Counted from the first letter of the stretch, positions 24,674 to 33,230 are shown. The stretch is 64,000 bases of DNA from Rhodococcoides fascians A44A (GCF_000760735.1 NZ_JMEX01000008.1:1884042-1948041), one strand, 5' to 3'. The notes: generated by a model not told the origin, from the letters alone. Translations and numbers: made by a program.

Positions 24674-25606
24674 GTGAAAGCAGCAGTTCTGACCGACTAC
24701 GGGATTCCGAGGTTCGCCGATCACGAGGACCCGACGGGTGCGGAGGGCATCGAGGTGCTTCGGGTGGAAGCGGCCACGATCAATGCCGTCGATATTGCCA
24801 TCGCCTCGGGCGGGCACTACCTGAGCCCGCGAACCCTGCCCGTGATCGCAGGCATCGAAGGCGGTGGCGTCACCGCCGACGGACGTCGGGTGTACTTCTC
24901 CCTGCCGCGGGCTCCGTTCGGTTCGATGGCCGAGTTCGCGCCCGTACCCGTGGGCAACCTGATCGACATTCCGGACGGCCTGGACTTCGGAACCGCCGCG
25001 ACCTTGGGAAACGCAGGCCTGGCGGGAAGTATGCCGCTCGTCGAGGGGGCGCACCTGAAGGCAGGCGAGAGCGTCGTCATCCTGGGCGGCACCGGCGTGG
25101 TCGGGCGCATCGCCGTGCAGGCTGCGTCCTTGCTCGGCGCCGGGTCCATCACGGTCGTCGGACGCGACCGGCAGGCATTGGAGGCGACGCTGGAACTCGG
25201 CGCCACCGGTGTGGTCGCCGTCGGCTCGACCGAAGGCGACCTGACGGCAGCGATCCGCGACGCGTCCGGAGGCGTCGACGTGATCCTCGATTACACCTGG
25301 GGCACTGTGGCACTCGCCGCGCTTCGGGCGGGAAACCGAGGCGTGCGGTCCATTCAGATCGGCGACCGAGCCGGAGCCGACATCACGATCCCGGCACAGC
25401 TCATGAGGGCACTGGGAGCGACAGTCGCAGGGTTCATGCCGATTCACCACGGGCCGCAAGCGGTGGTCGACGCCTACCGCCGGGTCAGTGACTGGGCAGC
25501 CGAAGGCAAGCTTCGGATCGAGTACGAGGAAGTTCCGCTGTCCGACGTCGAGAAGGCATGGAGCCGAGCATCATCGGTGCGGCACAAGCTGGTTCTCGCG
25601 CCCTGA
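24674..25606 (+). CDS. Zinc-type alcohol dehydrogenase-like quinone oxidoreductase
   Basis: 310 aa, GTG start. Medium-chain reductase fold: an N-terminal catalytic domain beginning MKAAVLTDYG, without the zinc-binding cysteines; Rossmann domain with VVILGGTGVVGRIAVQAA and GRDRQALEATLELGAT. These features place it in the NADPH:quinone oxidoreductase (QOR) branch. Divergent from, and probably repressed by, the TetR at 23953. Confidence 0.88.
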   Translation: MKAAVLTDYGIPRFADHEDPTGAEGIEVLRVEAATINAVDIAIASGGHYLSPRTLPVIAGIEGGGVTADGRRVYFSLPRAPFGSMAEFAPVPVGNLIDIPDGLDFGTAATLGNAGLAGSMPLVEGAHLKAGESVVILGGTGVVGRIAVQAASLLGAGSITVVGRDRQALEATLELGATGVVAVGSTEGDLTAAIRDASGGVDVILDYTWGTVALAALRAGNRGVRSIQIGDRAGADITIPAQLMRALGATVAGFMPIHHGPQAVVDAYRRVSDWAAEGKLRIEYEEVPLSDVEKAWSRASSVRHKLVLAP

Positions 25607-25629
25607 GATGTTCTTCGGTCGACGGCCGG

Positions 25630-26526
25630 CTACTCAGCGGCCAGTCCGGCGATGTACGTCCTGGTGAGTTCCGCGATGTCGCGCGCGTGGGAGATCGGCG
25701 ACCAGTGGCCTGCTGGAATGTCGTTGCGAGTCAAGTTCTTCACCCACTTGCCTGTGTCCGCGTAGTGGTACGGGCGCACGGCGACGTCCTCGGTGTTCAC
25801 GATCAGTTGGACGGGGATGTCCACGTAGCGTTCCCGCGGCTTCGTCAGTCGTGGAACGATGTTGGCGCGATAGAGGTTGGTGCCGTTGGTTGCATCGGAC
25901 CACAGGGTCGAATTCTGTGTCACCAGAGCAGGATCGACGCCCGAGAACTCCTGCAGGAACGCGGGCCACCCTTTGGCGAACTGGCGTTTGATTCGCAGCG
26001 TCGACAGTCCGGGGATGTGGAACGTGACCGTGTACCAGGAGGCGCGCACCTGGGCGAGGACGTGTCGGATGCCCTCCGCCGTCGGTTTCGCGAGGCGCGA
26101 GCGCGACCATTTGCCGAGGTGGTCGAGATTGGGACCGGAAATGGATGTGTAGGAGGCGATGCGGTCGATGGCGTGTGGCTCGGCCGCTGCTTCCCAGGCC
26201 TGGACTGCGCCCCAGTCGTGCGCGAGGACGTGGACTTTCCGGTCCGGGCTGACGGCGTCGATCACTGCATAGAAGTCGGAGGCCAGGTTGCGGAGCCGGT
26301 ATGCCGACTGCTCCTGAGGAATCGTGCTCTCGCCTGCTCCGCGCACGTCGTAGGACACGACGCGATAGTCCTCTTCGAGGAGCGGGACGATGTGGCTCCA
26401 CAACTCGTGCGTGTCGGGCCAGCCGTGAACCAGCACGATCGTCTCACCGTCCGGGTTGCCGGTCTCGAACACGGCGAGGTGCATGCCCTCGTTGACGACG
26501 ATTCTGCGGTCCATAGCGGTGCTCAT
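25630..26526 (-). CDS. Alpha/beta hydrolase, epoxide hydrolase-like
   Basis: 298 aa; ATG at 26526 chosen because homology begins there. LVHGWPDTHELW gives the oxyanion-hole HGxP motif, and AHDWGAVQAWE the nucleophile elbow with Asp instead of Ser, as in epoxide hydrolases and haloalkane dehalogenases. The C-terminal His lies in IPAGHWSPISHA. Convergent with the quinone oxidoreductase gene. Confidence 0.85.
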   Translation of the reverse strand: MSTAMDRRIVVNEGMHLAVFETGNPDGETIVLVHGWPDTHELWSHIVPLLEEDYRVVSYDVRGAGESTIPQEQSAYRLRNLASDFYAVIDAVSPDRKVHVLAHDWGAVQAWEAAAEPHAIDRIASYTSISGPNLDHLGKWSRSRLAKPTAEGIRHVLAQVRASWYTVTFHIPGLSTLRIKRQFAKGWPAFLQEFSGVDPALVTQNSTLWSDATNGTNLYRANIVPRLTKPRERYVDIPVQLIVNTEDVAVRPYHYADTGKWVKNLTRNDIPAGHWSPISHARDIAELTRTYIAGLAAE

Positions 26527-26596
26527 GCACTCGACTTTAGTATGAATCCGGGTTACATGTACACGAACTGTCGGTCCTGCCTGCGAGAATCGACCG

Positions 26597-27079
26597 GTGA
26601 TCGAGAACTCCGACTGGCCGCCGACCGTACGCGCGATCGCCGACGCAACCGATGACGCAATCACCGCGGCACGCGCCCGCTCGAAAGGCGACTTCGACGA
26701 CGCCGCGCGGAGTCTCGACTCCGAGGACAGAGCCCAGGTCTCCTCGATCCACGCCGAGATGGTGCGTTCGCTACTCGAAGAACTGCATCCCGACGGTCTT
26801 ACCGGCGAGGACGTCCAGGATGCATTGACGAGCGCGGTCCGGGCGTCGGCCGCGTGGTACGAGGATCTGGACGTTCCCGGCTTCGTCGAGGTGCTGACGG
26901 GGGCGCTCGGCGTCGCCGATCACATGCAGGAGGCCGCGGAGCAACGGCCGTTTCCCCGGCCGGAGCACGCGATCCTGATCATCACCGACTTGCTGGTCAG
27001 GCGAAAGGTCGCGGCCCAGGGCTACATCCAACGCGCGGTCGGCGAGATTCGGCGGGCCCAGACGATGGAAATGCCGTAG
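26597..27079 (+). CDS. Hypothetical protein
   Basis: 160 aa, GTG start. Mostly predicted helical and acidic, no signal peptide or membrane segment. MIENSDWPPTVRAIADATDDAITAARA opens an alpha-helical region, and QGYIQRAVGEIRRAQ closes it. I recognise no family. It ends 37 bases before a strong hairpin terminator. Confidence 0.65.
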   Translation: MIENSDWPPTVRAIADATDDAITAARARSKGDFDDAARSLDSEDRAQVSSIHAEMVRSLLEELHPDGLTGEDVQDALTSAVRASAAWYEDLDVPGFVEVLTGALGVADHMQEAAEQRPFPRPEHAILIITDLLVRRKVAAQGYIQRAVGEIRRAQTMEMP

Positions 27080-27116
27080 CGCTTTCTACATGTTTCTAGT
27101 GTCCATGGACGAAAGC

Positions 27117-27155
27117 CGTAGAAGGCGATAGTGAGCGTTGCTATCGCCTTCTACG
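27117..27155. terminator. Perfect 15-bp stem hairpin between convergent genes
   Basis: CGTAGAAGGCGATAG (27117-27131) and CTATCGCCTTCTACG (27141-27155) form a perfect 15-bp stem with a 9-base loop. It separates the convergent genes ending at 27079 and 27161 and would end transcription in both directions. No U-run follows. Confidence 0.7.
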
Positions 27156-27159
27156 CATA

Positions 27160-27178
27160 TCTAGCGCGCAGCCGATAG
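27160..27178. repeat. 19-bp direct repeat, copy 1
   Basis: TCTAGCGCGCAGCCGATAG, identical except one base to 27888-27906. It covers the stop codon and last codons of the LeuA-domain gene, so the two copies bracket that gene and its leader region. Confidence 0.8.
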
Positions 27179-27712
27179 AGGTGTAGAACCATCCAGAGAC
27201 GGACGTGCAGCCCTGCGCCGGTCGAGTAGTAGGTTGGCTGCGCCGATGACGGCCCTGATCGATGATTCGACGCTGCTCGCGTCGATGGCCATCGCCCATT
27301 CGCGTCGACCGTCGATGTCGCACTGGACGAAGGTCGCCGTCGAGCCGTGCAGAAGCTCATGCAGGCCCAGCGGTTGCTGGTGGAACGCGGTGATCTCGAT
27401 GTGGATGCCTGCGTCGTAGAGCATCGACGTCAACGCGTCGATCGGGCCGAAGCTGGTTGCCGTCGTGGAGTGAATGGAGTCGCCGATCCCGAAGGTCGCA
27501 TCGAAGGTCTTCCGGCCGCCTCGCGCGTCGGATTCCTGCCAGCTGCCCAGGCGGATCGGACTCGAGGCGCCGCTGAACTCGGCACGGAACTCCGACCAGG
27601 TCATGGCCTGCGCGGAGGCCGTCAGTTCCGGCGGGAGAATGCCGCCGAAACGCGACGCGAAGGACTCGCTGGCAGACGACGGGGCGGAAGAGGTGCAGGG
27701 GAGAGCGTTCAT
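27161..27712 (-). CDS. Stand-alone LeuA allosteric (dimerisation) domain protein
   Basis: 183 aa. The C-terminal part (about 65-165) matches the regulatory domain of 2-isopropylmalate synthase: a GIGDS...GPIDALTSMLYDAG core, ATFVQCDIDGRREWAMAI, and VESSIRAVIGAANLL. There is no TIM-barrel catalytic domain, and the N-terminal 60 residues (MTWSEFRAEF, PIRLGSW) are not the LeuA catalytic part. It could bind leucine or a related acid and act as a sensor or partner. GGAAAG precedes the ATG. The upstream RNA can fold as an attenuator with a short leader ORF. Two 19-bp repeats bracket the locus. Confidence 0.8.
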   Translation of the reverse strand: MNALPCTSSAPSSASESFASRFGGILPPELTASAQAMTWSEFRAEFSGASSPIRLGSWQESDARGGRKTFDATFGIGDSIHSTTATSFGPIDALTSMLYDAGIHIEITAFHQQPLGLHELLHGSTATFVQCDIDGRREWAMAIDASSVESSIRAVIGAANLLLDRRRAARPSLDGSTPLSAAR

Positions 27713-27740
27713 GGAAGTGGTCTTTCCGAATGTGAAGGAA

Positions 27741-27799
27741 GGACCGAGATAGGTAGCACAACGACCCGCAGCGGGGGTCGGTCCGAATCAGACCCCGCT
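27741..27799 (-). promoter_or_regulatory. Possible attenuator upstream of the LeuA-domain gene
   Basis: Segments in transcript order: AGCGGGGTC (27799-27791) can pair with GACCCCCGCT (27779-27770). The second segment overlaps CGACCC (27780-27775), which can instead pair with GGGTCG (27767-27762). GGACCGA (27784-27778) can pair with TCGGTCC (27747-27741). The alternatives exclude one another, and the first segment overlaps the end of a 13-codon ORF, a classic attenuation layout. No clear U-run follows, so the control may act on translation. Confidence 0.4.
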
Positions 27800-27829
27800 A
27801 CGGCGGTGTACTACGAGAAACTTCTGCAC
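27788..27829 (-). CDS. Possible leader peptide (13 aa)
   Basis: GTG at 27829 opens a 13-residue frame reading (M/V)QKFLVVHRRSGV then TGA. CTC-GTA-GTA gives consecutive Leu-Val-Val codons, and the stop lies next to the first attenuator arm. GGGAG is present upstream but 13 bases away, so initiation is uncertain (a TTG nine bases upstream is an alternative). Supported only by position and folding. Confidence 0.3.
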   Translation of the reverse strand: MQKFLVVHRRSGV

Positions 27830-27887
27830 GAGTGTCAAAGTACTCCCGCCTGCCCATGCAGAGCAAGAATTCGGTCGTCTAACGGCG

Positions 27888-27906
27888 TCTAGCGCTCAGC
27901 CGATAG
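27888..27906. repeat. 19-bp direct repeat, copy 2
   Basis: TCTAGCGCTCAGCCGATAG, 18 of 19 identical to 27160-27178, same orientation, 728 bases apart. It lies upstream of the LeuA-domain gene and its leader. Confidence 0.8.
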
Positions 27907-27931
27907 TGCCCGATACGGTGCGATGAAGTCG

Positions 27932-27967
27932 CTAGGTCTCGATAACACTCTCTAGGACACGACCTAG
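27932..27967. promoter_or_regulatory. Inverted repeat upstream of the ATPase gene
   Basis: CTAGGTC (27932-27938) and GACCTAG (27961-27967) are perfect inverted arms with a 22-base spacer that contains TCTAGG. It sits 41 bases before the ATG at 28009, in the region shared with the divergent LeuA-domain gene. Candidate operator. The rest of 27830-27931 shows no gene. Confidence 0.4.
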
Positions 27968-28008
27968 ATGTGCCCATAAAGTTCAATCCCACTTGTTACT
28001 TTGGCCCC

Positions 28009-29199
28009 ATGGACCCCGTGCGTAACCCCTACGCTCCCGGCGCAGGTCAACGTCCGCCCGAACTTGCCGGGCGAAAGAAACAACTCGACGCCTTCGACGT
28101 CGTACTCGAGCGCATCACCCGTGGCCGTCCGGAGCGAAGCGTCGTACTGACGGGTCTGCGCGGCGTCGGGAAGACGGTGCTGCTGAACCACCTGCGATCG
28201 GCGGCCGTCGCGCGAGGATGGGGAACCGGAAAGATCGAAGCGCGGCCGGACCAGGAGCTGCGACGGCCACTGTCGTCGGCGCTGCACATGGCCGTCCGAG
28301 GAATTGCTGCGTCGCACCGGGATCCTGAGCGCGTCGACGAATTTCTCGGTGTGCTCAAGGCGTTCGCGCTCCGAGCGTCGGCGGACAAGGGCATGCGCGA
28401 GCGTTGGCAGCCCGGCATCGACGTTCCGGCGAAGACCGGACGCGCCGACTCGGGTGACATCGAGATCGACTTGGTCGAACTGCTGCTCGACGCGTCGGCG
28501 CTCGCCGGGGACGTCGGAGTAGGTATCGCCATCTTCATCGACGAGATGCAGGATCTCGGGCCTGCGGACATCTCGGCCCTGTGCGCGGCCTGCCACGAGC
28601 TGAGCCAGGACGCGGCGCCGCTGATCATCGTCGGCGCAGGGTTGCCGCATCTGCCTGCAGTCCTGTCCGCGTCGAAGAGCTATTCGGAGAGGCTGTTCAG
28701 CTATCACCGCATCGGCAGGCTCGAACGGACCGCGGCAGATCTTGCGTTGATCGCGCCGGCGGATCGCGAAGACGTCGAGTTCACCACCGAGGCACTCGAC
28801 GCGCTGTACGACGCTGCGGACGGATACCCGTACTTCGTGCAGGCGTACGGCAAGGCGACGTGGGATCTCGCGGCCGAATCACCGATCACCGCCGAGGACG
28901 TCCGTGTCGCAGCACCGACTGCGGAGGAAGAGCTCGCGGTCGGATTCTTCGGTTCGCGGTACGAGCGGGCAACTCCAGCGGAGCGCGAGTACATGCGGGC
29001 AATGGCCGATCTTTCGGGCGACGATGCCTCGGTGCCGACATCCGCGGTGGCCACCGAACTGGGCCGCAAGCCCGCGTCGTTGTCCCCCGCACGGGACGGG
29101 CTCATCAAGAAGGGGCTGATCTACTCCGCCGAGCGGGGAACCATCGCCTTCACGGTCCCCCACTTCGGGCGATACCTGCGGGCGCAGACGGACGACTAG
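28009..29199 (+). CDS. AAA-type ATP-binding protein (Orc1/Cdc6-like ATPase fold)
   Basis: 396 aa; ATG at 28009 chosen because NPYAPGAGQRPPELAGR is the usual beginning (an in-frame ATG 39 bases upstream is also possible). Walker A is GLRGVGKT, Walker B is IAIFIDEMQDL. A winged-helix-like C-terminus (TELGRKPASLSPARDGLIKKGLI) follows, as in archaeal-type STAND-like ATPases of actinobacteria. Function unknown. No toxin or defence partner gene is adjacent. Confidence 0.85.
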   Translation: MDPVRNPYAPGAGQRPPELAGRKKQLDAFDVVLERITRGRPERSVVLTGLRGVGKTVLLNHLRSAAVARGWGTGKIEARPDQELRRPLSSALHMAVRGIAASHRDPERVDEFLGVLKAFALRASADKGMRERWQPGIDVPAKTGRADSGDIEIDLVELLLDASALAGDVGVGIAIFIDEMQDLGPADISALCAACHELSQDAAPLIIVGAGLPHLPAVLSASKSYSERLFSYHRIGRLERTAADLALIAPADREDVEFTTEALDALYDAADGYPYFVQAYGKATWDLAAESPITAEDVRVAAPTAEEELAVGFFGSRYERATPAEREYMRAMADLSGDDASVPTSAVATELGRKPASLSPARDGLIKKGLIYSAERGTIAFTVPHFGRYLRAQTDD

Positions 29200-29211
29200 G
29201 GCGCTCCGCGC

Positions 29212-30330
29212 TCACAGGGAATTGATGCGCGACATGTCCCCGTCGTAGTAGTCGATCAACCTCTGATCCATCACCTTCCGCCACAGCGGAGGCACGAGTG
29301 CACAGAAGATCATCACCGCATACCCGGCCGGGAGCTGCGGTGAATCGTCCATGCTGCGCAGGGATTGGTACCGCCGCACCGGGTTGGCGTGGTGGTCGCT
29401 GTGCCGCTGGAGGTGGTACAGAAACAGGTTGCTCCACAGGTGATCGCTGTTCCAGCTGTGGGTGTGATTGGTGCGCTCGTACCGCCCGCGCTTGGTCTTC
29501 TGCCGCAGAAGCCCGTAATGCTCCAGGTAGTTCGCGGCCTCGAAGAGAATTACCGCGATCACAGCCTGCAGCACCAGGTACGGCGCCACGATCCAGCCGA
29601 AGCCTGCGATCAGAGCCGCGAACAACACGACCGAGATGGCCGCCGCGTTGAACAGGTGATTGTGGGCGGTCCAGCGCGATTTGCCGATGCGATGAAGCCG
29701 GCGCTGCTCGAGCTCCCACGCGGAGACGATGCCGCCGATCATGCTGCGCGGAAGAAACCTCCAGAAGCTCTCGCCGTACTTGGCCGACGCAGGATCCTCC
29801 GGCGTCGCCACGCGCACGTGGTGCCCATGGTTGTGCTCGACGTAGAAGTGCCCGTAGAACGACTGCGCCAATGTCACCTTGGACAACCAGCGCTCGACGT
29901 TCTCACGTTTGTGGCCCAGTTCGTGCGCGGCGTTGATGCCGACTCCGCCGACGATTCCGATGGTGATCGCCAACCCGACACGCTCCGGAACTCCGAGAGG
30001 TCCGTGCGCCCACAGGTAGCAGGCCAGGACCAGCCCGGCGTATTGCAGCGGGATCAGCAGATACAGGCACCAGCGGTAGTACTTGTCCTTTTCGAGCGCC
30101 TCGGCGGCTTCGACGGGCGGGTTACGACGGTCTACGCCGGAGAAGGCGTCGACGAGCGGGATGACGATGCCCATGATCACCAGGCCCAGCAGCCAGAACG
30201 CGCCAGGGCCGAGCCAACTGACCAGGCCCCAGGCCATGAACGGGCTGAGCGGGATCACCAGGCCGAGAGGCCACAGGTATCTCTTGGGATCGCGCCACGT
30301 GAGCGGCACGCTCGGAGTCTGCTGGCTCAT
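29212..30330 (-). CDS. alkB: Alkane 1-monooxygenase
   Basis: 372 aa integral membrane di-iron hydroxylase that converts medium-chain n-alkanes to 1-alkanols. Six TM helices; the histidine boxes are HELGHK, EHNHGHH and LQRHSDHH, and the HYG motif occurs in NYLEHYGL. YQSLRSMDDSPQLPAGYAVM is the conserved C-terminal block. Unlike the common alkB-rubA-rubB-alkU cluster, no rubredoxin, reductase or TetR follows: the next gene, 12 bases away, is the convergent ATPase. Electrons must come from rubredoxins encoded elsewhere. Confidence 0.95.
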   Translation of the reverse strand: MSQQTPSVPLTWRDPKRYLWPLGLVIPLSPFMAWGLVSWLGPGAFWLLGLVIMGIVIPLVDAFSGVDRRNPPVEAAEALEKDKYYRWCLYLLIPLQYAGLVLACYLWAHGPLGVPERVGLAITIGIVGGVGINAAHELGHKRENVERWLSKVTLAQSFYGHFYVEHNHGHHVRVATPEDPASAKYGESFWRFLPRSMIGGIVSAWELEQRRLHRIGKSRWTAHNHLFNAAAISVVLFAALIAGFGWIVAPYLVLQAVIAVILFEAANYLEHYGLLRQKTKRGRYERTNHTHSWNSDHLWSNLFLYHLQRHSDHHANPVRRYQSLRSMDDSPQLPAGYAVMIFCALVPPLWRKVMDQRLIDYYDGDMSRINSL

Positions 30331-30482
30331 GAGGGTCGCATACCCCCTCTCGGAAAATCGACCGCAAGAAATTTACTCTGACTAAAGGTAACAGTTATTT
30401 TCGGGCAAAGGTCCTCACCATTGTCGTTCGAACCAGCCACGTGATCGGATGGGCACACAGACCCGACGTGAGGAGCACCACT

Positions 30483-31355
30483 GTGGACAGAGCCGAGTTC
30501 TCGCTCGTTGGCCGGCACGGGACCGACATCGTCTACGACGTCTGGACGCCCGATGCCGAGATTACCGGGCTGGTCGTGCTGTCCCACGGACTGGGTGAGC
30601 ATGCCCGACGCTACGACCACGTTGCCGCCGTCCTCGGCGACCTCGGTCTGGTCGTGTACGCGATCGACCACCGAGGGCACGGGCGGTCGGGTGGCAAACG
30701 GCTCGAGTCCAAGAGCTGGTCGGACTACGTGAGCGACCTGCACGAGCTGTTCCGCATCGCCCGCGCCGCGCACCCGAACACCAAGACCTTCCTGCTCGGG
30801 CACAGCATGGGCGGCGCTATCGCGCTGTCGTACGCACTCGAGCATCAAGCCGAGCTCGACGGTCTGATGCTGTCCGGACCGGCCGTGGTGCTCGGTGACG
30901 GAACACCCAAGATCCTCGTCCCGATCGGAAAGATTCTCGGCAGAATCGCGCCTTCCGTTCCGGTTCAGGCACTCGACTCGGCCGACGTCTCGCGCGACCC
31001 CGCCGTCGTCGCCGCGTACGACGCGGATCCTCTCGTGCATCACGGGAAGGTTCCTGCCGGGTTGGCCAGCCACCTCGTCGGCGCGATGGACAGTTTCCCG
31101 GCGGCTCTGCCGTCGTTGACGCTGCCGGTGCTGCTGCAGCACGGCAGCGAGGACAAGCTCGCCGACGTGGCAGGCAGCCGGATGATCGCCGAGAGAGCCG
31201 GCTCCACCGACCTCACCCTCGAGGTGTACGACGGCTTGTTCCACGAGGTCTTCAACGAACCCGAACGTGAGCAGGTCCTCGCCGATCTGGTCGCTTGGCT
31301 GGCTCCGCGGGTGAATCGACAGTCTGGCTCCGCGAGTGAGTCGACACCGAGGTAG
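30483..31355 (+). CDS. Monoacylglycerol lipase-like alpha/beta hydrolase
   Basis: 290 aa from a GTG with GAGGAG upstream. SHGLGEHARRYDHVA is the HG oxyanion motif, GHSMGGAIAL the nucleophile elbow, and HEVFNEPER carries the catalytic His, as in mycobacterial Rv0183-type monoglyceride lipases. It should release fatty acid and glycerol from monoacylglycerols. It is divergent from alkB and is followed by a patatin-like gene 56 bases on, so the three may share lipid/alkane metabolism. Confidence 0.9.
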   Translation: MDRAEFSLVGRHGTDIVYDVWTPDAEITGLVVLSHGLGEHARRYDHVAAVLGDLGLVVYAIDHRGHGRSGGKRLESKSWSDYVSDLHELFRIARAAHPNTKTFLLGHSMGGAIALSYALEHQAELDGLMLSGPAVVLGDGTPKILVPIGKILGRIAPSVPVQALDSADVSRDPAVVAAYDADPLVHHGKVPAGLASHLVGAMDSFPAALPSLTLPVLLQHGSEDKLADVAGSRMIAERAGSTDLTLEVYDGLFHEVFNEPEREQVLADLVAWLAPRVNRQSGSASESTPR

Positions 31356-31411
31356 TAGGTTCTGTGCCTGGGGCTCGAAGAACGTAGCCGGGGATGTTCG
31401 TATCGAAGGGG

Positions 31412-32275
31412 ATGAATGTGTCGCGCACAGCGTTGGTTCTCGGCGGCGGTGGGGTCGCCGGAATCGCATGGCAGACGGGACTGCTTCACGGACTGGCCCA
31501 CGCCGGCGTCGACGTGACCGGCCCCGACTGGTCGGACATGCTGCTCGGCACCTCGGCGGGCGCAGCCGTCGCAGCCCAGGTCAGCAGTGGTGTGTCGCTC
31601 GCGGACCTCTACGACAAGCAGGTTCGGCCCGAATTGCAGATCGACGAGCCGCGCCCGAACGTGTCGATCGATTCGTTGAACGAGCTGCTCGACACGGCAG
31701 CCGAGCGGGCCGCCGGCGACCGTCAGCGCTTCGCCCGCTACGTCGGTACCGCCGCACTGGCGGCGTCGACACCGTCCGAAGCCGAACGGCGTGCGGTGAT
31801 CGCACACCGGCTGCCGTCGCACGAGTGGCCGGACCGCGATCTCAGGGTCGTGGCGGTGGACGCGGAGTCGGGCCGACACCGCGTGCTGAATCGTGATTCC
31901 GGAGTGCGATTGGTCGACGCTGTCGCGGCCAGCTGCGCCATCCCGGGAATGTGGCCACCGGTGACGATAGGCGTGCACCGTTATGTCGACGGAGGCGTTC
32001 GATCCAGCGAGAACGCCGACCTCGCAGTCGGTTTCGCGAAAGTCCTGATCCTGCAGGTCGGCGTCATCGATGCCGGGCAGGATCCGTCGGCTGCCGAGCG
32101 TGAACGCTTGATCGCGGGAGGTTCGAGCGTCGAGGTCATCCGGCCCGACGCCGAAACCCTGTCCGTCATCGGACCCGACCCCACGGACCCGGCTGTGCGT
32201 TCTGCAGCCGCCGAGGCGGGCTTCCGTCAAGGCAGTGCGGCCAGCGAGGCGCTTCGCAGTTTCAAGCTGGCCTGA
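31412..32275 (+). CDS. Patatin-like phospholipase
   Basis: 287 aa; ATG at 31412 has GAAGGGG upstream. GGGGVAG forms the oxyanion hole, GTSAGA holds the nucleophile Ser (about residue 48), and the catalytic Asp is in the DGG of YVDGGVRS. Ser-Asp dyad acyl hydrolase acting on phospholipids or other acyl esters. Same strand as the monoacylglycerol lipase. Confidence 0.92.
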   Translation: MNVSRTALVLGGGGVAGIAWQTGLLHGLAHAGVDVTGPDWSDMLLGTSAGAAVAAQVSSGVSLADLYDKQVRPELQIDEPRPNVSIDSLNELLDTAAERAAGDRQRFARYVGTAALAASTPSEAERRAVIAHRLPSHEWPDRDLRVVAVDAESGRHRVLNRDSGVRLVDAVAASCAIPGMWPPVTIGVHRYVDGGVRSSENADLAVGFAKVLILQVGVIDAGQDPSAAERERLIAGGSSVEVIRPDAETLSVIGPDPTDPAVRSAAAEAGFRQGSAASEALRSFKLA

Positions 32276-32297
32276 CCTTCGGTTCAGGTGCTTCGGC

Positions 32298-33230
32298 TCA
32301 GGCGTCGTGCAGTCCGAAGAGGGTTGCGCCGTTGTGGTAGCAGACATCTCGAACCCAGTCGTCGCCCAGATCGAGTCGACGGACGGCCTCGAGCGCATCG
32401 AGATACGGGTACGGGATGTTGGGAAAGTCGCTTCCGAACAAGATGCGGTCCTGCAGATCCAGTAGACGCGATCTCTCGGCGACCGGGAACGGCCACGCCG
32501 ACTCGGAGAAATCGGTGAAGGACATGGTGGTGTCCAGCCGTACCTCCTGGTGAAGCGTCGCGAGATCGAGGAATTCGGTGTACTCGGGCATGCCCATGTG
32601 CGCGATGATCAACGGCAAGCGCGGAAAGCGTCGAAGCAGTGCCGCGATCGGCTCAGGCCCGGTGTGATCGCCGGGTGCAGGGCCGGAACCGCAGTGGATG
32701 ACGACGGGTATCGCCGCATCCTCGATGGCGCCCCATACGGGATCCAGCATCGAATCGCCGGGAGAGTAGTTCCCGACCTGGATGTGCGACTTGAAGATTC
32801 GGGTCCCGGAGGCAATCGCGTCGGCGACATACCGTCCCGCGTCGGGCTCGGGATAGAACGTTGCCGTCCGAAGGCAATCCGGTGTGCGTTGCGCAAAATC
32901 TGCACCCCACGAATTCAGCCACGCGGCCATCCCCGGCTTGTGCGGATAGATCATCGACGTGAAACCGCGTACGCCGAACTCGCGCAGCCGGTTCAGCCGC
33001 ACCTCCTCGTCCTCGCGGTAGGTGATCGGCCAGTCCATGCCCACGAGCGGCCCCGCACTGTCGAAGTACGCCCACACCTTGTCCATGACGTTCTTCGGCA
33101 TGAAGTGGGTGTGGACGTCGAACAGCCCCGGAAGTTCGAGCTCCTGCCAGAACGCTCGGACCTGCTCCGTCTCGTCCGTTCCTGGTTCGTCCGTTCCTCG
33201 TTCGGTCGAGCTCGGTTCAGTGGGCGACAT
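32298..33230 (-). CDS. Amidohydrolase (TIM-barrel metal hydrolase, ACMSD-like)
   Basis: 310 aa; ATG at 33230 overlaps the upstream dienelactone hydrolase stop by 14 bases. FDVHTHFMP gives the HxH metal pair, VVIHCGSG the first later His, IIAHMGMPEY the second, and ILFGSDFPNIPY the Asp. This is the amidohydrolase_2 pattern (decarboxylases and lactonase-like hydrolases). The acidic N-terminus (TERGTDEPGTDE) contains a short repeat. Substrate unknown. Confidence 0.88.
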   Translation of the reverse strand: MSPTEPSSTERGTDEPGTDETEQVRAFWQELELPGLFDVHTHFMPKNVMDKVWAYFDSAGPLVGMDWPITYREDEEVRLNRLREFGVRGFTSMIYPHKPGMAAWLNSWGADFAQRTPDCLRTATFYPEPDAGRYVADAIASGTRIFKSHIQVGNYSPGDSMLDPVWGAIEDAAIPVVIHCGSGPAPGDHTGPEPIAALLRRFPRLPLIIAHMGMPEYTEFLDLATLHQEVRLDTTMSFTDFSESAWPFPVAERSRLLDLQDRILFGSDFPNIPYPYLDALEAVRRLDLGDDWVRDVCYHNGATLFGLHDA

